Of a stretch of DNA of 64,000 nt, positions 35,777-44,331 are shown piece after piece. Origin of the DNA: Dermabacter hominis NBRC 106157 (GTDB lineage Bacteria > Actinomycetota > Actinomycetes > Actinomycetales > Dermabacteraceae); contig NZ_BCSI01000003.1 in NCBI RefSeq assembly GCF_001570785.1, positions 186,001 through 250,000 of the forward strand. Reading direction: 5' to 3'. Below the pieces are notes generated by a model. That model was not told where the DNA came from. It did no database searches and saw only the letters and a list, made by a program, of their open reading frames with translations. The translations under genes and the position numbers were made by a program. The stretch's first letter is position 1; the number at the start of each line of letters is the position of its first letter.

Positions 35777-36376
35777 CTACGGACGAGGGTCCTCGCCGTG
35801 CTTGATCTGCGGTTTGGGCATGCGCCACGGGCGGATGTTCGTTGAGCGAAGGAGCCCGTACGACACCATTCCGGCCGGGACCACGCCGAACCGTTCCATG
35901 AGTGCCTTGCGAATTTTGCGCCGCACGAGGAACGTATCGATCACCACGACGATGATGCCTGCCCACAGCACGGCGAGGAACACAATCGAAACGACCTGGA
36001 ACTTTACCGGGTCGATGAGCTGCATCACGAACGGGAACAGCATCGCGATCAGGGCGAGTGGCAAGAAGTACTCGGCGACGTTATGGCGCGAGTCGACGAC
36101 GTCACGCACGAGACGGCGATCGGCACCTCGGTGCTGTACCGGGTAGTGCGCCTCATCGCCGGTGAGGAGAGCCTGGTGCTCGCGGTTGGCCGCCGCGCGG
36201 TCCTTCTGCTTAGAACGGCGCTTCGCCTCCTTGCGGTCCTTCGGGACGAGCGGCGTGCGGCGCGCAGCCTGGGCGTCCTTACGCGAGCGGGTCGGGCGCC
36301 CCTTCTTCGGGGTCGTCGCAGAATGCTCGGCTGGGGCAGGGTTGGGGGAGTGCGCGGAAGTAGAGTCGGTATTCAC
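35777..36376 (-). CDS. DUF3043 domain membrane protein
   Basis: This is a 199-residue protein. Residues 1-80 are polar and strongly basic (RPTRSRKDAQAARR, EAKRRSKQKDRAAANREHQ), followed by the family's HRGADRRLVRDVVDSRHN segment, then two membrane helices (about 118-135 and 142-162) and a basic tail with PAGMVSYGLLR. This is the actinobacterial DUF3043 family; function unknown. The start is a GTG at 36376 preceded at seven bases by TAGAAT and by no ribosome-binding site, so it appears leaderless. Confidence 0.88.
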   Translation of the reverse strand: MNTDSTSAHSPNPAPAEHSATTPKKGRPTRSRKDAQAARRTPLVPKDRKEAKRRSKQKDRAAANREHQALLTGDEAHYPVQHRGADRRLVRDVVDSRHNVAEYFLPLALIAMLFPFVMQLIDPVKFQVVSIVFLAVLWAGIIVVVIDTFLVRRKIRKALMERFGVVPAGMVSYGLLRSTNIRPWRMPKPQIKHGEDPRP

Positions 36377-36383
36377 CTGCCCA

Positions 36384-36389
36384 ATTCTA
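36384..36389 (-). promoter_or_regulatory. -10 element of a leaderless start (DUF3043 gene)
   Basis: TAGAAT on the minus strand (36389-36384) is separated by seven bases from the GTG at 36376. This matches the TANNNT-N6/7-start pattern seen at seven other genes here. Confidence 0.5.
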
Positions 36390-36440
36390 GACTCCCGGTG
36401 CCCGGACACGCACAGCAGGCACGGGGTTTCGTGAGGAATT

Positions 36441-36462
36441 CCGACGGTTGCAGGGATACGGT
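36441..36462 (+). promoter_or_regulatory. CCGACGGTTGC element within a candidate promoter of the M20 peptidase
   Basis: The exact 11-base element is at 36441-36451. A -10-like TACGGT is at 36457-36462, 47 bases before the M20 start, so the element would lie in the spacer between -35 and -10, where a bound protein would repress. Confidence 0.4.
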
Positions 36463-36508
36463 GGAGCAAAGACCACTAACGCGCCAGCGGCGCGGAAGGA
36501 GAAGAGGA

Positions 36509-37882
36509 ATGTCGCTCAGCGTCGACGCAATCAATGAGAAGGTCAAAGCCCTTCAACCGCAAGCACTCGAGGACCTCACGGCGCTCGTCGCGATTCCCTC
36601 GATCGCTTTTGACGGTTACGACCAGTCGCACGTGAGGGCTAGTGCCGAAAAAGTAGCCGCGCTCCTCAAGGATGCCGGTATGCCCGAGGTGAGCATCGAG
36701 TCCGTCGAGGGCGGCGCGCCGGCCGTTCTCGCGCGACGTCCCGCGAAGCCAGGTAAGCCGACGGTCATGCTGTACGCCCACCACGACGTGCAGCCCGTCG
36801 GCGATGAATCCGAATGGACAACTCCGCCGTTTGACGCGACCGAGCGCAACGGCCGCCTGTACGGCCGCGGCGCTGCCGACGACAAGGCTGGCGTTATGGC
36901 TCACGTGACCGCCCTGCGCGCGCTCAAGGACGAGCTCGAAGAATCCGGCGTCGGCATCGTCGTGTTTGTGGAAGGTGAAGAGGAATACGGCAGCGAGACC
37001 TTCCGCCCGTTCCTCGAAAAGCACCAGGACATCATGCGCAGCGACATCATCGTCGTTGCCGACTCCTCGAACTGGGCCGTCGGCCGCCCCGCCCTCACGA
37101 CGAGCCTTCGCGGCGTTGTTGCCTTTGAGCTTGACGTTCAGGTTCTCGACTACTCCGTGCACTCGGGCATGTTCGGTGGGCCCGTGATCGATGCTCTTAC
37201 CCAGCTCTCGCGCGTCCTCACGACCTTCCACAACGAAGACGGCACGATCGCCGTCGACGGTCTTCACGTGGCCGATGCCCCCGAAGTTGACATGGACGAA
37301 GCGGACTTCCGCCGCGACGCCGGTGTCCCCGAAGGGCTGCCGCTCGCCGGCGACGGATCGATCACCTCGCGTCTGTGGACGAAGCCCGCGATCTCGGTCA
37401 TCGGCATCGACGCACCGGCCGTGCAGCAAGCCTCGAACACGCTCGTATCGAAGGCTCGCGCGAAGGTCAGCGTGCGCATCGCGCCTGGCGAAGACCCCGC
37501 ACACGCCACCGAGGTTCTTAGAAAGCACGTTGAAGCCCACACGCCGGCCGCCGCGAAGGTCACCTTCACGCCCGTCGATGCCGGCAAACCATTCCTTGCA
37601 CCTGCGAGCAGCGCGGGAATGGATCTGGCTCGCCGCGCGTTTCATGACTCGTGGGGCGTCGAACCCGTCGATACGGGCCTCGGTGGCTCGATCCCCTTCA
37701 TCTCCGATCTTCTCGAGCTGTTCCCGAAAGCGGATGTGCTCGTGACCGGTGTTGAAGACCCGGATTCGCGCGCCCACGGCGTCGACGAGTCGCTCCACCT
37801 CGGCGACTTCGAACGCGTCTGCGTCGCTGAAGCACTCATCCTGCTCGGCGCCGCCGAGCTCGAACCGAAAGAAACCGCGTAG
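36509..37882 (+). CDS. M20 family dipeptidase/peptidase
   Basis: This is a 457-residue cytoplasmic zinc peptidase of the M20/M25/M40 family. Metal-binding residues appear in MLYAHHDVQPVGD (His, Asp), GRLYGRGAADDKAG (Asp), VFVEGEEEYGSETF (catalytic Glu pair) and ADSSNW (Asp), with a dimerisation domain between about 190 and 320. GGSIPFI and the final VDESLHLGDFERVC contain the last His. Close relatives hydrolyse dipeptides such as Cys-Gly or carnosine-like substrates. The ATG at 36509 has AAGGAG seven bases upstream; the longer upstream frame is not conserved. Confidence 0.94.
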   Translation: MSLSVDAINEKVKALQPQALEDLTALVAIPSIAFDGYDQSHVRASAEKVAALLKDAGMPEVSIESVEGGAPAVLARRPAKPGKPTVMLYAHHDVQPVGDESEWTTPPFDATERNGRLYGRGAADDKAGVMAHVTALRALKDELEESGVGIVVFVEGEEEYGSETFRPFLEKHQDIMRSDIIVVADSSNWAVGRPALTTSLRGVVAFELDVQVLDYSVHSGMFGGPVIDALTQLSRVLTTFHNEDGTIAVDGLHVADAPEVDMDEADFRRDAGVPEGLPLAGDGSITSRLWTKPAISVIGIDAPAVQQASNTLVSKARAKVSVRIAPGEDPAHATEVLRKHVEAHTPAAAKVTFTPVDAGKPFLAPASSAGMDLARRAFHDSWGVEPVDTGLGGSIPFISDLLELFPKADVLVTGVEDPDSRAHGVDESLHLGDFERVCVAEALILLGAAELEPKETA

Positions 37883-37925
37883 GCTTTGACGCACACGTGA
37901 CATACCGGACCACGACGGAGGACCA

Positions 37926-38282
37926 ATGACCGACACCGCAACTAAAGCTGTTCCCGCACACGGTGTGACCCTCACCGAGGTTGCATCCGACAAGGTGAAA
38001 CAGCTTCTCGCGCAAGAAGGTCGCGATGACCTGCGCCTTCGTATCGCCGTTCAGCCTGGCGGCTGCTCGGGGCTCATCTATCAGCTCTACTTCGATGAAC
38101 GTCTCCTTGAGGGCGATGCGACCGTTGACTTCAACGGCGTCGAGGTCGTTGTCGACAAGAACTCGATCCCGTTCCTGTCGGGGGCAACGATCGACTTCTC
38201 CGACACCATCGAGAAGCAGGGCTTCACGATCGACAACCCCAATGCGTCGAGCTCGTGCGCATGCGGAGACTCCTTCGCCTAA
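37926..38282 (+). CDS. erpA: Iron-sulfur cluster insertion protein (ErpA/HesB family)
   Basis: This is a 118-residue A-type carrier that passes Fe-S clusters to target enzymes. The three ligand cysteines are in QPGGCSGLIYQ and SSSCACGDSF, exactly as in the family. A GGAGGACC lies just before the ATG. In Actinomycetota this gene commonly sits upstream of ctaC, as here, which may reflect co-evolution with respiratory complexes such as the Rieske protein encoded nearby. Confidence 0.95.
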   Translation: MTDTATKAVPAHGVTLTEVASDKVKQLLAQEGRDDLRLRIAVQPGGCSGLIYQLYFDERLLEGDATVDFNGVEVVVDKNSIPFLSGATIDFSDTIEKQGFTIDNPNASSSCACGDSFA

Positions 38283-38350
38283 ACGCGCTCGTTCGTTCAG
38301 TTCTCGAGTGGGCTGCCGCGCACGCGGCGGCCCACTTGCGCGTTAATCGG

Positions 38351-38364
38351 GCATCCGTCGGACC
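38351..38364. repeat. Single arm of the dispersed element (one mismatch)
   Basis: GCATCCGTCGGACC differs at one base from GCAACCGTCGGACC at 44103 and 63493. It lies in the 337-base gap between erpA and ctaC. Apart from this and a -10-like TATGAT, I see nothing else in that gap. Confidence 0.5.
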
Positions 38365-38479
38365 CCAAAACTTCGCGCTGGACCTTCGTGCCCGTTCCGA
38401 ACGGCCCAAACGTGACTGAGCAAACCCCACCGAATCTGCAAAAAGCGACGGTGAAGGCAACATTTGGTGGCAAGTCGCG

Positions 38480-38485
38480 TATGAT
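38480..38485 (+). promoter_or_regulatory. Candidate -10 (TATGAT) for ctaCDF
   Basis: TATGAT is the best -10 in the gap, giving a leader of about 130 bases before ctaC. No good -35 is seen 16-19 bases upstream, so confidence is limited. Confidence 0.4.
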
Positions 38486-38619
38486 GACTAAGGACTCTCG
38501 TCCCGATTAGTGTGCGCACCCCGTGCCACGCCGGGAGCGAGGTAGCCCGTAACAACCGCACAATCGAGAGCGAATCTCCCCACAACCGATTCGCCACGCG
38601 ATACATGGAAGGTCAGCCT

Positions 38620-39528
38620 GTGATCCCCCAAACCCCGGAACGCAGCCGCCGAATGCCGAAGGCCATCGCAGCCTTCGGCCTGACGGCGCTTGCTCTCGTG
38701 GGCTGCACGGAAGAGCAGCAGCGAGGATTCCTCCCCGGTGACACCACTCACCAGATCACGAACCAGACAGACCGCATCATCACGATGTGGACCGGTTCGT
38801 GGATTACCCTCCTCGCCGTCGGCCTTCTCGTGTGGGGCTTGATCTTCTGGTGTGCCATCGCCTACCGCCGCAAGAAGGGCGACAAGGGCTTCCCCGTCCA
38901 GCTGCGCTATCACGTTCCGATCGAGCTGACGTTCACGCTCATTCCGGTCATCATGATCATGACCCTCTTCTACTTCACGCAGCGTGACATCTCCGAGATC
39001 GAACGTCTCGACCCGAACCCGGATGTCACCGTCAATGTCGTTGCGAAGCAGTGGAGCTGGGACTTCAACTACGTTGACGCAGACGTCCACGAAGACCCAG
39101 GCGTCCAGTCCTTCCGCACTGGCGAAGAAGGTGCCGCTGAAGACCTTCCCACTCTTTACCTTCCCGTTGGCGAAACCGTTGAGTTCCAGCTCGACTCGCG
39201 CGACGTCATCCACTCGTTCTGGGTCGTGGACTTCCTCTACAAGAAGGACATGTTCCCCGGTCACACAACCGCCTTCCAGGTGACCCCGCAGATCGAAGGC
39301 ACCTACGCCGGCAAATGCGCCGAGCTGTGCGGTGAGTTCCACTCCGACATGCTCTTCAACGTCAAGGTTGTCTCCAAGCAAGAGTTCGAAGCGCACATGG
39401 AAGAGCTGCGCGCGAAGGGGAACACGGGTCAGCTGTCGAACGACCTCAACCGCCTCCAAAAGTCCTGGAACATGAAGGACGATTCCGACCGCCGCATCGA
39501 AAACCGTCGTGAGGATGCCAAAAAGTGA
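38620..39528 (+). CDS. ctaC: Cytochrome c oxidase subunit II (CuA)
   Basis: This is a 302-residue aa3 oxidase subunit II. A lipoprotein-type signal ends in ALVGC (cysteine near residue 27), followed by two membrane helices (about 50-75 and 95-120) and the extracytoplasmic cupredoxin domain. The CuA ligands are in HSFWVVDF (His) and [16 protein letters not shown] (Cys, Glu, Cys, His, Met). The start chosen is the GTG at 38620 with GGAAGG seven bases upstream; ATG 38605 would overlap that site. Its TGA overlaps the GTG of ctaD. Confidence 0.95.
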   Translation: MIPQTPERSRRMPKAIAAFGLTALALVGCTEEQQRGFLPGDTTHQITNQTDRIITMWTGSWITLLAVGLLVWGLIFWCAIAYRRKKGDKGFPVQLRYHVPIELTFTLIPVIMIMTLFYFTQRDISEIERLDPNPDVTVNVVAKQWSWDFNYVDADVHEDPGVQSFRTGEEGAAEDLPTLYLPVGETVEFQLDSRDVIHSFWVVDFLYKKDMFPGHTTAFQVTPQIEGTYAGKCAELCGEFHSDMLFNVKVVSKQEFEAHMEELRAKGNTGQLSNDLNRLQKSWNMKDDSDRRIENRREDAKK

Positions 39529-41237
39529 GCACTACAACCGCAGAGACCACGAGCCGCTTCACCCCGGCCACGCCTGAGACGAAGAAGGGCAACCAGCTCT
39601 TCAAGCTGCTCACCACGACCGATCACAAGACGATCGGCATCATGTACATGGCGACCGCCTTTTTCTTCTTCTGCTTCGGCGGCGTGCTTGCGCTCCTGAT
39701 CCGCGCTGAACTGTGGGAGCCCGGCCTCCAGGTTGTCGTGTCGAAGGGCCAGTACAACCAGCTCTTCACGATGCACGGCACGATCATGCTCCTCATGTTC
39801 GGCACACCGCTCTTTGCCGGCTTCGCAAACTACCTTCTGCCGCTTCAAATCGGTGCGGTCGACATGGCGTTCCCGCGACTGAACATGTTCTCGTACTGGC
39901 TCACCGGATTCGGCTCACTCATTGCCTGCGCCGGATTCCTCACGCCTCAAGGTGCGGCGTCCTTCGGCTGGTTCGCCTACGCGCCGCTTTCTGACACCAC
40001 CTTTACGCCGGGGCTCGGCGGCGACCTGTGGGCCTTCGGTCTGTGCATGCAGGGCTTCGGCACCATCCTCGGCGCGGTCAACTTCATCACGACCATCATC
40101 ACAATGCGCATGCCCGGCATGACCATGTTCCGCATGCCGATCTTCACGTGGAACGTCCTCATTACGTCGATCCTTATCCTCATGGTCTTCCCGCCTCTCG
40201 CAGCCGCGCTTTTCGCCCTCGGCGCTGACCGCGTGCTCGACGCCAATATCTTTGACCCTGCCAACGGCGGGCCAATCCTCTGGCAGCACCTCTTCTGGTT
40301 CTTTGGCCACCCCGAGGTTTACGTTCTCGCACTGCCGTTCTTCGGCATCGCCTCTGAGATCATCCCCGTCTTCAGCCGCAAGCCCATCTTCGGCTACAAG
40401 ACCCTCGTCTACGCGACGATCTCGATCGCTGCCCTCTCCGTGACCGTGTGGGCACACCACATGTTCACAACCGGCGCAGTGATGCTCGACTTCTTCGCCT
40501 TCATGACCATGATGATCGCGGTTCCCACAGGCGTGAAGTTCTTCAACTGGGTCGGCACCATGTGGCGCGGTTCCCTCACCTTTGAATCGCCAATGCTGTT
40601 CACGCTCGGCTTCATGACCACCTTCCTCTTTGGTGGCCTCACCGGCGTCATCCTCTCCACCCCGGTGCTCGACTTCCACCTGAGCGACACCTACTTCGTT
40701 GTCGCCCACTTCCACTACGTCATCTTCGGCACGGTGGCCTTCGAAATGTTTGCGGGCTTCTACTTCTGGTGGCCCAAGATGTTTGGCTACAAGCTCCGCG
40801 AAGACCTCGCAAAGGTGCACTTCTGGCTCCTACTCGTCGGCTTCCACATGACCTTCCTCATCCAGCACTTCATGGGTGTCGAGGGTGCACCGCGCCGTTA
40901 CATGAACTACCTCTCCGAGGACGGTTTCCAGTGGATGAACCAGTTCTCCACGATCGGCGCCTTCATCCTTGGTGCCTCGACTCTTCCGTTCTTCCTCAAC
41001 GTGATCCTCACCCACATGAAGGGCGAGAAGGTCACCGTGAACGACCCCTGGGGCTACGGCGCTTCCCTCGAGTGGGCAACCTCGTGCCCGCCGCCGCGCC
41101 ATAACTTCGTCGAGCTGCCGCGCATCCGCTCCGAACGTCCGGCCTTCGACCAGAAGTTCCCGGAAGTCGCCGCGATCGACCAGGTCCACGTCAACCGCGA
41201 CGAGACAGCCCTCGTTAGCGCCCACGGAGGTAAGTAA
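39525..41237 (+). CDS. ctaD: Cytochrome c oxidase subunit I
   Basis: This is a 570-residue heme-copper oxidase subunit I with twelve membrane helices. It carries the low-spin heme a and the heme a3-CuB site that reduces oxygen. Family segments include [12 protein letters not shown] near the N-terminus, [18 protein letters not shown] (heme a His), [14 protein letters not shown] (CuB His and the His-Tyr region), WAHHMFTTG (CuB His pair) and the [12 protein letters not shown] heme ligands. The GTG start overlaps the ctaC stop. Confidence 0.98.
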   Translation: MSTTTAETTSRFTPATPETKKGNQLFKLLTTTDHKTIGIMYMATAFFFFCFGGVLALLIRAELWEPGLQVVVSKGQYNQLFTMHGTIMLLMFGTPLFAGFANYLLPLQIGAVDMAFPRLNMFSYWLTGFGSLIACAGFLTPQGAASFGWFAYAPLSDTTFTPGLGGDLWAFGLCMQGFGTILGAVNFITTIITMRMPGMTMFRMPIFTWNVLITSILILMVFPPLAAALFALGADRVLDANIFDPANGGPILWQHLFWFFGHPEVYVLALPFFGIASEIIPVFSRKPIFGYKTLVYATISIAALSVTVWAHHMFTTGAVMLDFFAFMTMMIAVPTGVKFFNWVGTMWRGSLTFESPMLFTLGFMTTFLFGGLTGVILSTPVLDFHLSDTYFVVAHFHYVIFGTVAFEMFAGFYFWWPKMFGYKLREDLAKVHFWLLLVGFHMTFLIQHFMGVEGAPRRYMNYLSEDGFQWMNQFSTIGAFILGASTLPFFLNVILTHMKGEKVTVNDPWGYGASLEWATSCPPPRHNFVELPRIRSERPAFDQKFPEVAAIDQVHVNRDETALVSAHGGK

Positions 41238-41239
41238 GA

Positions 41240-41656
41240 ATGCGCACCAACGTCATCATCTTCGCCCTCATCGGCTGCTTCGTGACCGTCGTCGGCGTTG
41301 TTTACACCCTCCTCACCCTCAACGTCGATCCCGGCGGGATCGAATGGGTCGGCGTTCCCGCGCTCTTTGCCCTCGCGGCGATGTGCTGGATGATCGCCAT
41401 CTACGTGTGGATGAGCGAGCGCCGCTTCGGCGGAGGTGCTCAAGACGACGACAACGCCGAAGTTCACGAAGAAGCCGGCCACAAGGGCGTCTTCGCTCCC
41501 TACAGCTGGGCGCCACTCGTATGTGCGGTCGGTGCTTCCCTCGCGTTCGGCGGTTTCCCAATCGCCTACTGGATCACCGCGCTCGGAATCGTGATCGGCA
41601 TGATCGGCGTCATCATGTGGGTTATGGCCTACTCGGTGGGGCACAACAGCCACTAA
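41240..41656 (+). CDS. ctaF: Cytochrome c oxidase subunit IV (actinobacterial CtaF)
   Basis: This is a 138-residue membrane protein with four helices in two hairpins (about 5-30, 35-58, 90-110, 112-135) and a charged loop between them. This is the actinobacterial-specific subunit IV found in the bcc-aa3 supercomplex. It starts two bases after ctaD and ends the operon before a strong terminator. Confidence 0.93.
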   Translation: MRTNVIIFALIGCFVTVVGVVYTLLTLNVDPGGIEWVGVPALFALAAMCWMIAIYVWMSERRFGGGAQDDDNAEVHEEAGHKGVFAPYSWAPLVCAVGASLAFGGFPIAYWITALGIVIGMIGVIMWVMAYSVGHNSH

Positions 41657-41712
41657 GAGTAAGGCTCCGAGACGCCCGTGAAATAGGGCGCTGATCTCGG
41701 CGACATAGCGAA

Positions 41713-41749
41713 TGCCCGGCTGACTCGAAAGAGTTGGCCGGGCACTTTG
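41713..41749 (+). terminator. Terminator of ctaCDF
   Basis: TGCCCGGCTGACTC (41713-41726) and GAGTTGGCCGGGCA (41731-41744) form a 14-bp stem (two G-T pairs) closed by a GAAA tetraloop and followed by CTTTGC. Confidence 0.85.
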
Positions 41750-42202
41750 CTCGATATCGCGAAACCCTCGATGCCTCGTGGATGAGCTTGCCGTAAGTGG
41801 TGGGACGCAAGATGGATTGGCCAGGCTAGTTGTGGATGGCGTGATTACGGAGATTAGAAAATGCGCAATCTGCCCACGAAGCCATCACGCCATTCATCCT
41901 TGCTAAGGCGGGTAAGAACGTAACCCTTGCCCGACAGGGAAAGGCTGGCAGCGAGGGTGATGGCGACAAGGAGACATCCACTGCCGTGGATGAGTCGGTA
42001 TTGCGGAGGTGTTGGTAGGTCGTCAGCTGCGGTTCCACTTGGACTGCCTTAGGTGCGAGTGATGCGCTAGCGCTTCGCTGTCGGCGAGGCCCCCTGGCAG
42101 TCGGGGGGGGAGAGAGAGAGAGGGCTTGGGCGCTGGGCGAGTTCTAGTAGAGCGCGGGCTGTTGAATCGAGAAGCGATGTAGTGGCTTGAAAACGTGTTG
42201 GG
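41750..42202. other. Gene-poor region with a start-less open frame
   Basis: No intact gene is seen. One plus-strand frame (about 41845-42017) is open for 57 codons and looks protein-like (SAHEAITPFILAKAGKN) but has no start codon and no recognised similarity, so it may be a remnant. The simple repeat at 42103-42122 follows. Composition differs from the oxidase genes to the left, marking the start of an accessory stretch. Confidence 0.4.
42103..42122. repeat. Simple sequence repeat G8(AG)6
   Basis: Eight G residues are followed directly by six AG units. Such tracts are prone to slippage. It lies about 80 bases beyond the 3' end of the MFS gene, outside any gene I can support. Confidence 0.85.
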
Positions 42203-43348
42203 TTACGCGTCTACGCTTTGGAATCCCACCCGTTGTCGAACAATCTGGCAGAGCAGTGCGAGTGCGGCAACGCCAGCTGCGGAACCGCATAGCACGTCTG
42301 GCGCCACGTGCGCAGCCACCAACAGCGAGCCAAGAGTCGCCCCTAGTGCCGATCCCAGGTAGTTGGCTGATGCGTTAGCAGCCACAGCCGTAGCACCATC
42401 TGCTGGATTCGCCTGCAGGAGCACATGCTGCTGGGGCGCGAGGGATGACCAACCACACAGCCCCCAAATGAACAGGCTCACCACGGTGACCCCTGGCAGA
42501 TGCCCCTGAGTCATGCCGATCAGCGCGCATGTCAGGCCGGCGAGGATGACAGCGCTCAAGCGCAAGGGGTCACACCTGTCCACGAGCCATCCGATGCCTA
42601 GAGCCCCGAGCGCCCCACCGAGTCCCCAGACCCAAATCCCAAGGCTCTGATGCGACGCTAGGCTTCCGGCGGACAGCACGACGGTCAGGTAGGTGTAGAG
42701 CCCCAAGGAAGCCACTGCGGTGAGAAGCGTTACTGAAATCGTGAGGAGATTCCGTGGGCTTGTGATGGATCGAAGTCGGTCAGCAGCGCTAGACGCCGGA
42801 ATCGACGGTAGTTCGCCGCCGCGCAGCGTTATGCCTGCTAGTGCAGCGCAGCCGATTATCACGATCAGTAGTATCGCCGCGCGCCACCCCCATAGTCGGG
42901 CCAGGAAAAGTCCGATGGGCACGCCGAACACGGTACCGACTGCCAGACCGGCAAGAACCATAGCCACCGCACGACCTCGACGCTGTTGATCCACAACCTC
43001 TGAGGCCACCGCGGACGACAGTGGCGAATACACGCCTGCTGCCGCGCCAGCGACTATACGAGTGGCTAGGAAGACCCCAATCGTTGGTGACAGTGCTGTG
43101 ATCAGGTTCGCTACCGTGAATACCAGTAAGGCTGTAACCAAACTGCGTCGCGACCGCTGCCCAGCGCGTCCCGCAAGTAAGGGGCCCGAGACTGCGTAGG
43201 AGCCCGTGAATGCCGCAACGCTTAACCCAACATCGGCTTCCCTAGTTTCCAATGATGATGCGACGTCGGGTAGAAGTCCCGCCACAACATAGGCGTCTAG
43301 GCCGAGGGCAACGCTGCCCAACACGAATGGCCACAGTCGACGCATCAT
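42203..43348 (-). CDS. MFS transporter
   Basis: This is a 381-residue major facilitator of the drug:H+ antiporter type with about 12 helices. The loop 2-3 motif is present as GPLLAGRAGQRSRR and the helix 4-5 region reads ATRIVAGAAAGVYSPL and VLAGLAVGTVFGVPIG (antiporter motif C-like). The ATG at 43348 overlaps the stop of arsR (ATGA) with GGGAGG upstream; a longer frame is not conserved. Its lower G+C than the flanking oxidase genes suggests acquisition. Substrate unknown; control by the adjacent ArsR is likely. Confidence 0.9.
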   Translation of the reverse strand: MMRRLWPFVLGSVALGLDAYVVAGLLPDVASSLETREADVGLSVAAFTGSYAVSGPLLAGRAGQRSRRSLVTALLVFTVANLITALSPTIGVFLATRIVAGAAAGVYSPLSSAVASEVVDQQRRGRAVAMVLAGLAVGTVFGVPIGLFLARLWGWRAAILLIVIIGCAALAGITLRGGELPSIPASSAADRLRSITSPRNLLTISVTLLTAVASLGLYTYLTVVLSAGSLASHQSLGIWVWGLGGALGALGIGWLVDRCDPLRLSAVILAGLTCALIGMTQGHLPGVTVVSLFIWGLCGWSSLAPQQHVLLQANPADGATAVAANASANYLGSALGATLGSLLVAAHVAPDVLCGSAAGVAALALLCQIVRQRVGFQSVDA

Positions 43349-43671
43349 TCCTGTGCCTCCCTGGAGTCTGCGCTTGCGAGTACTGCCGAGAGAACCCCTG
43401 GGAACAACTGGTCCAGATCCTCGCGCCGCAACTGTATTAGGCATGAGCGTCCCTCGCTCCTCGTCCAGGTCATTCCTGCCTCTCGCAGCATGCGCGTGTG
43501 GTACGTCAGCGTCGAACGGGGGAGATCGTCCGCGAGCTCAAGGCTGTCGTGCTCTTGACCGTCGGCCAGGCGGCAGATCATTTCTAACCGCGTAGGGTCG
43601 CTTAGGGCGGCAAGCACCCTAGGCAAACTGATTTCGTCAGGATTCGGGTGGTGATATTTGCGGGGTGCCAT
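43345..43671 (-). CDS. ArsR family winged-helix repressor
   Basis: This is a 108-residue winged helix-turn-helix protein: LPRVLAALSDPTRLEMICRL, then SLELADDLPRSTLTYHTRML as the recognition segment and GRSCLIQLRREDL as the wing. The usual metal motif ELCVC in helix 3 is replaced by SLELADDL, and there are no paired cysteines, so it may sense an organic ligand or redox state rather than arsenite. It is co-transcribed with the MFS gene (ATGA overlap) and preceded by two matching inverted repeats, so autoregulation is likely. Confidence 0.93.
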   Translation of the reverse strand: MAPRKYHHPNPDEISLPRVLAALSDPTRLEMICRLADGQEHDSLELADDLPRSTLTYHTRMLREAGMTWTRSEGRSCLIQLRREDLDQLFPGVLSAVLASADSREAQE

Positions 43672-43683
43672 CGTACCTCCATG

Positions 43684-43732
43684 AATCGTGCAGCAATAAT
43701 TGCACGATTATCGTACAGGAATCACTGCACGA
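43684..43732. promoter_or_regulatory. Double ArsR operator
   Basis: Site 1 is AATCGTGCA-N8-TGCACGATT (43684-43709), a perfect 9-bp inverted repeat. Site 2 is TCGTACA-N8-TGCACGA (43711-43732), one mismatch. Their centres are 25 bases apart. They lie 13 bases upstream of the arsR start, over its expected promoter. Confidence 0.75.
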
Positions 43733-44331
43733 TCCCGAGCGCTGTCAGTGAATTGACGCCGCCCCATTCGGGCGATTTGAGGTCTCGCGCTGGCGTCTAG
43801 AAGTGCCGCGGCGGGCCTAGACTTGGGATGCGTGATTGATCGGGGGCTCTAACGCAATATCGCGAGTTTTCTTGCCGTTGGCTGGTAGATCCGATTTTCC
43901 GTTCGAGCGCTGTGCTTGTGTGAAGCGCAGGACGCTCAGGGCGGGGGCGACAAACTATCTTCTGGTGGGATAGGGGGTAGAAAGGTTCACTTGGATGCTC
44001 GGGCAGACTTGGGTTCTTTTACTGTGGTGCGAGCGAAATGGCTGTGCTCTCTCTAGACCTCTTGCCAGTTTCGTGCGCGAGGCGCCCACACATGAAAGCC
44101 CAGCAACCGTCGGACCGCCGGCTTAAAACCGCCACGCGAACTAACGAAGTTTGACTGCCCTCAATCCGGTTAGGTGGGAAGAGGGGGACAGAAGAGAAGG
44201 GAACGGAGGCGTGGTAGGGAAGCAAGAGGCGAAGCAGAAGAAGCCCTGGCACACAGAAGTGGGGGCCTGCCCGAGCCGAAGCTCAGTGGCAAACCCCCAC
44301 AACCTCTATGGAATTCGGGACGGGCGTTCGA
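43733..44331. other. Gene-free region between arsR and the 3' end of qcrB
   Basis: I see no supported gene. It contains one arm of the dispersed element at 44103-44116 and purine-rich stretches (44170-44240). No convincing terminator for qcrB was found. Confidence 0.45.
44103..44116. repeat. Single arm of the dispersed element
   Basis: GCAACCGTCGGACC is identical to 63493-63506 and matches the right arm of the palindrome at 33749 in 13 of 14 bases. No left arm is present nearby. Confidence 0.6.

Noticed and set aside
36476-37993. 505-codon antisense frame across the M20 peptidase
   Set aside because: Shadow of a conserved enzyme frame with no independent support.
41845-42017. Open frame with protein-like composition
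   Set aside because: No start codon, ribosome-binding site or recognised similarity; kept only as a note in the gap entry.
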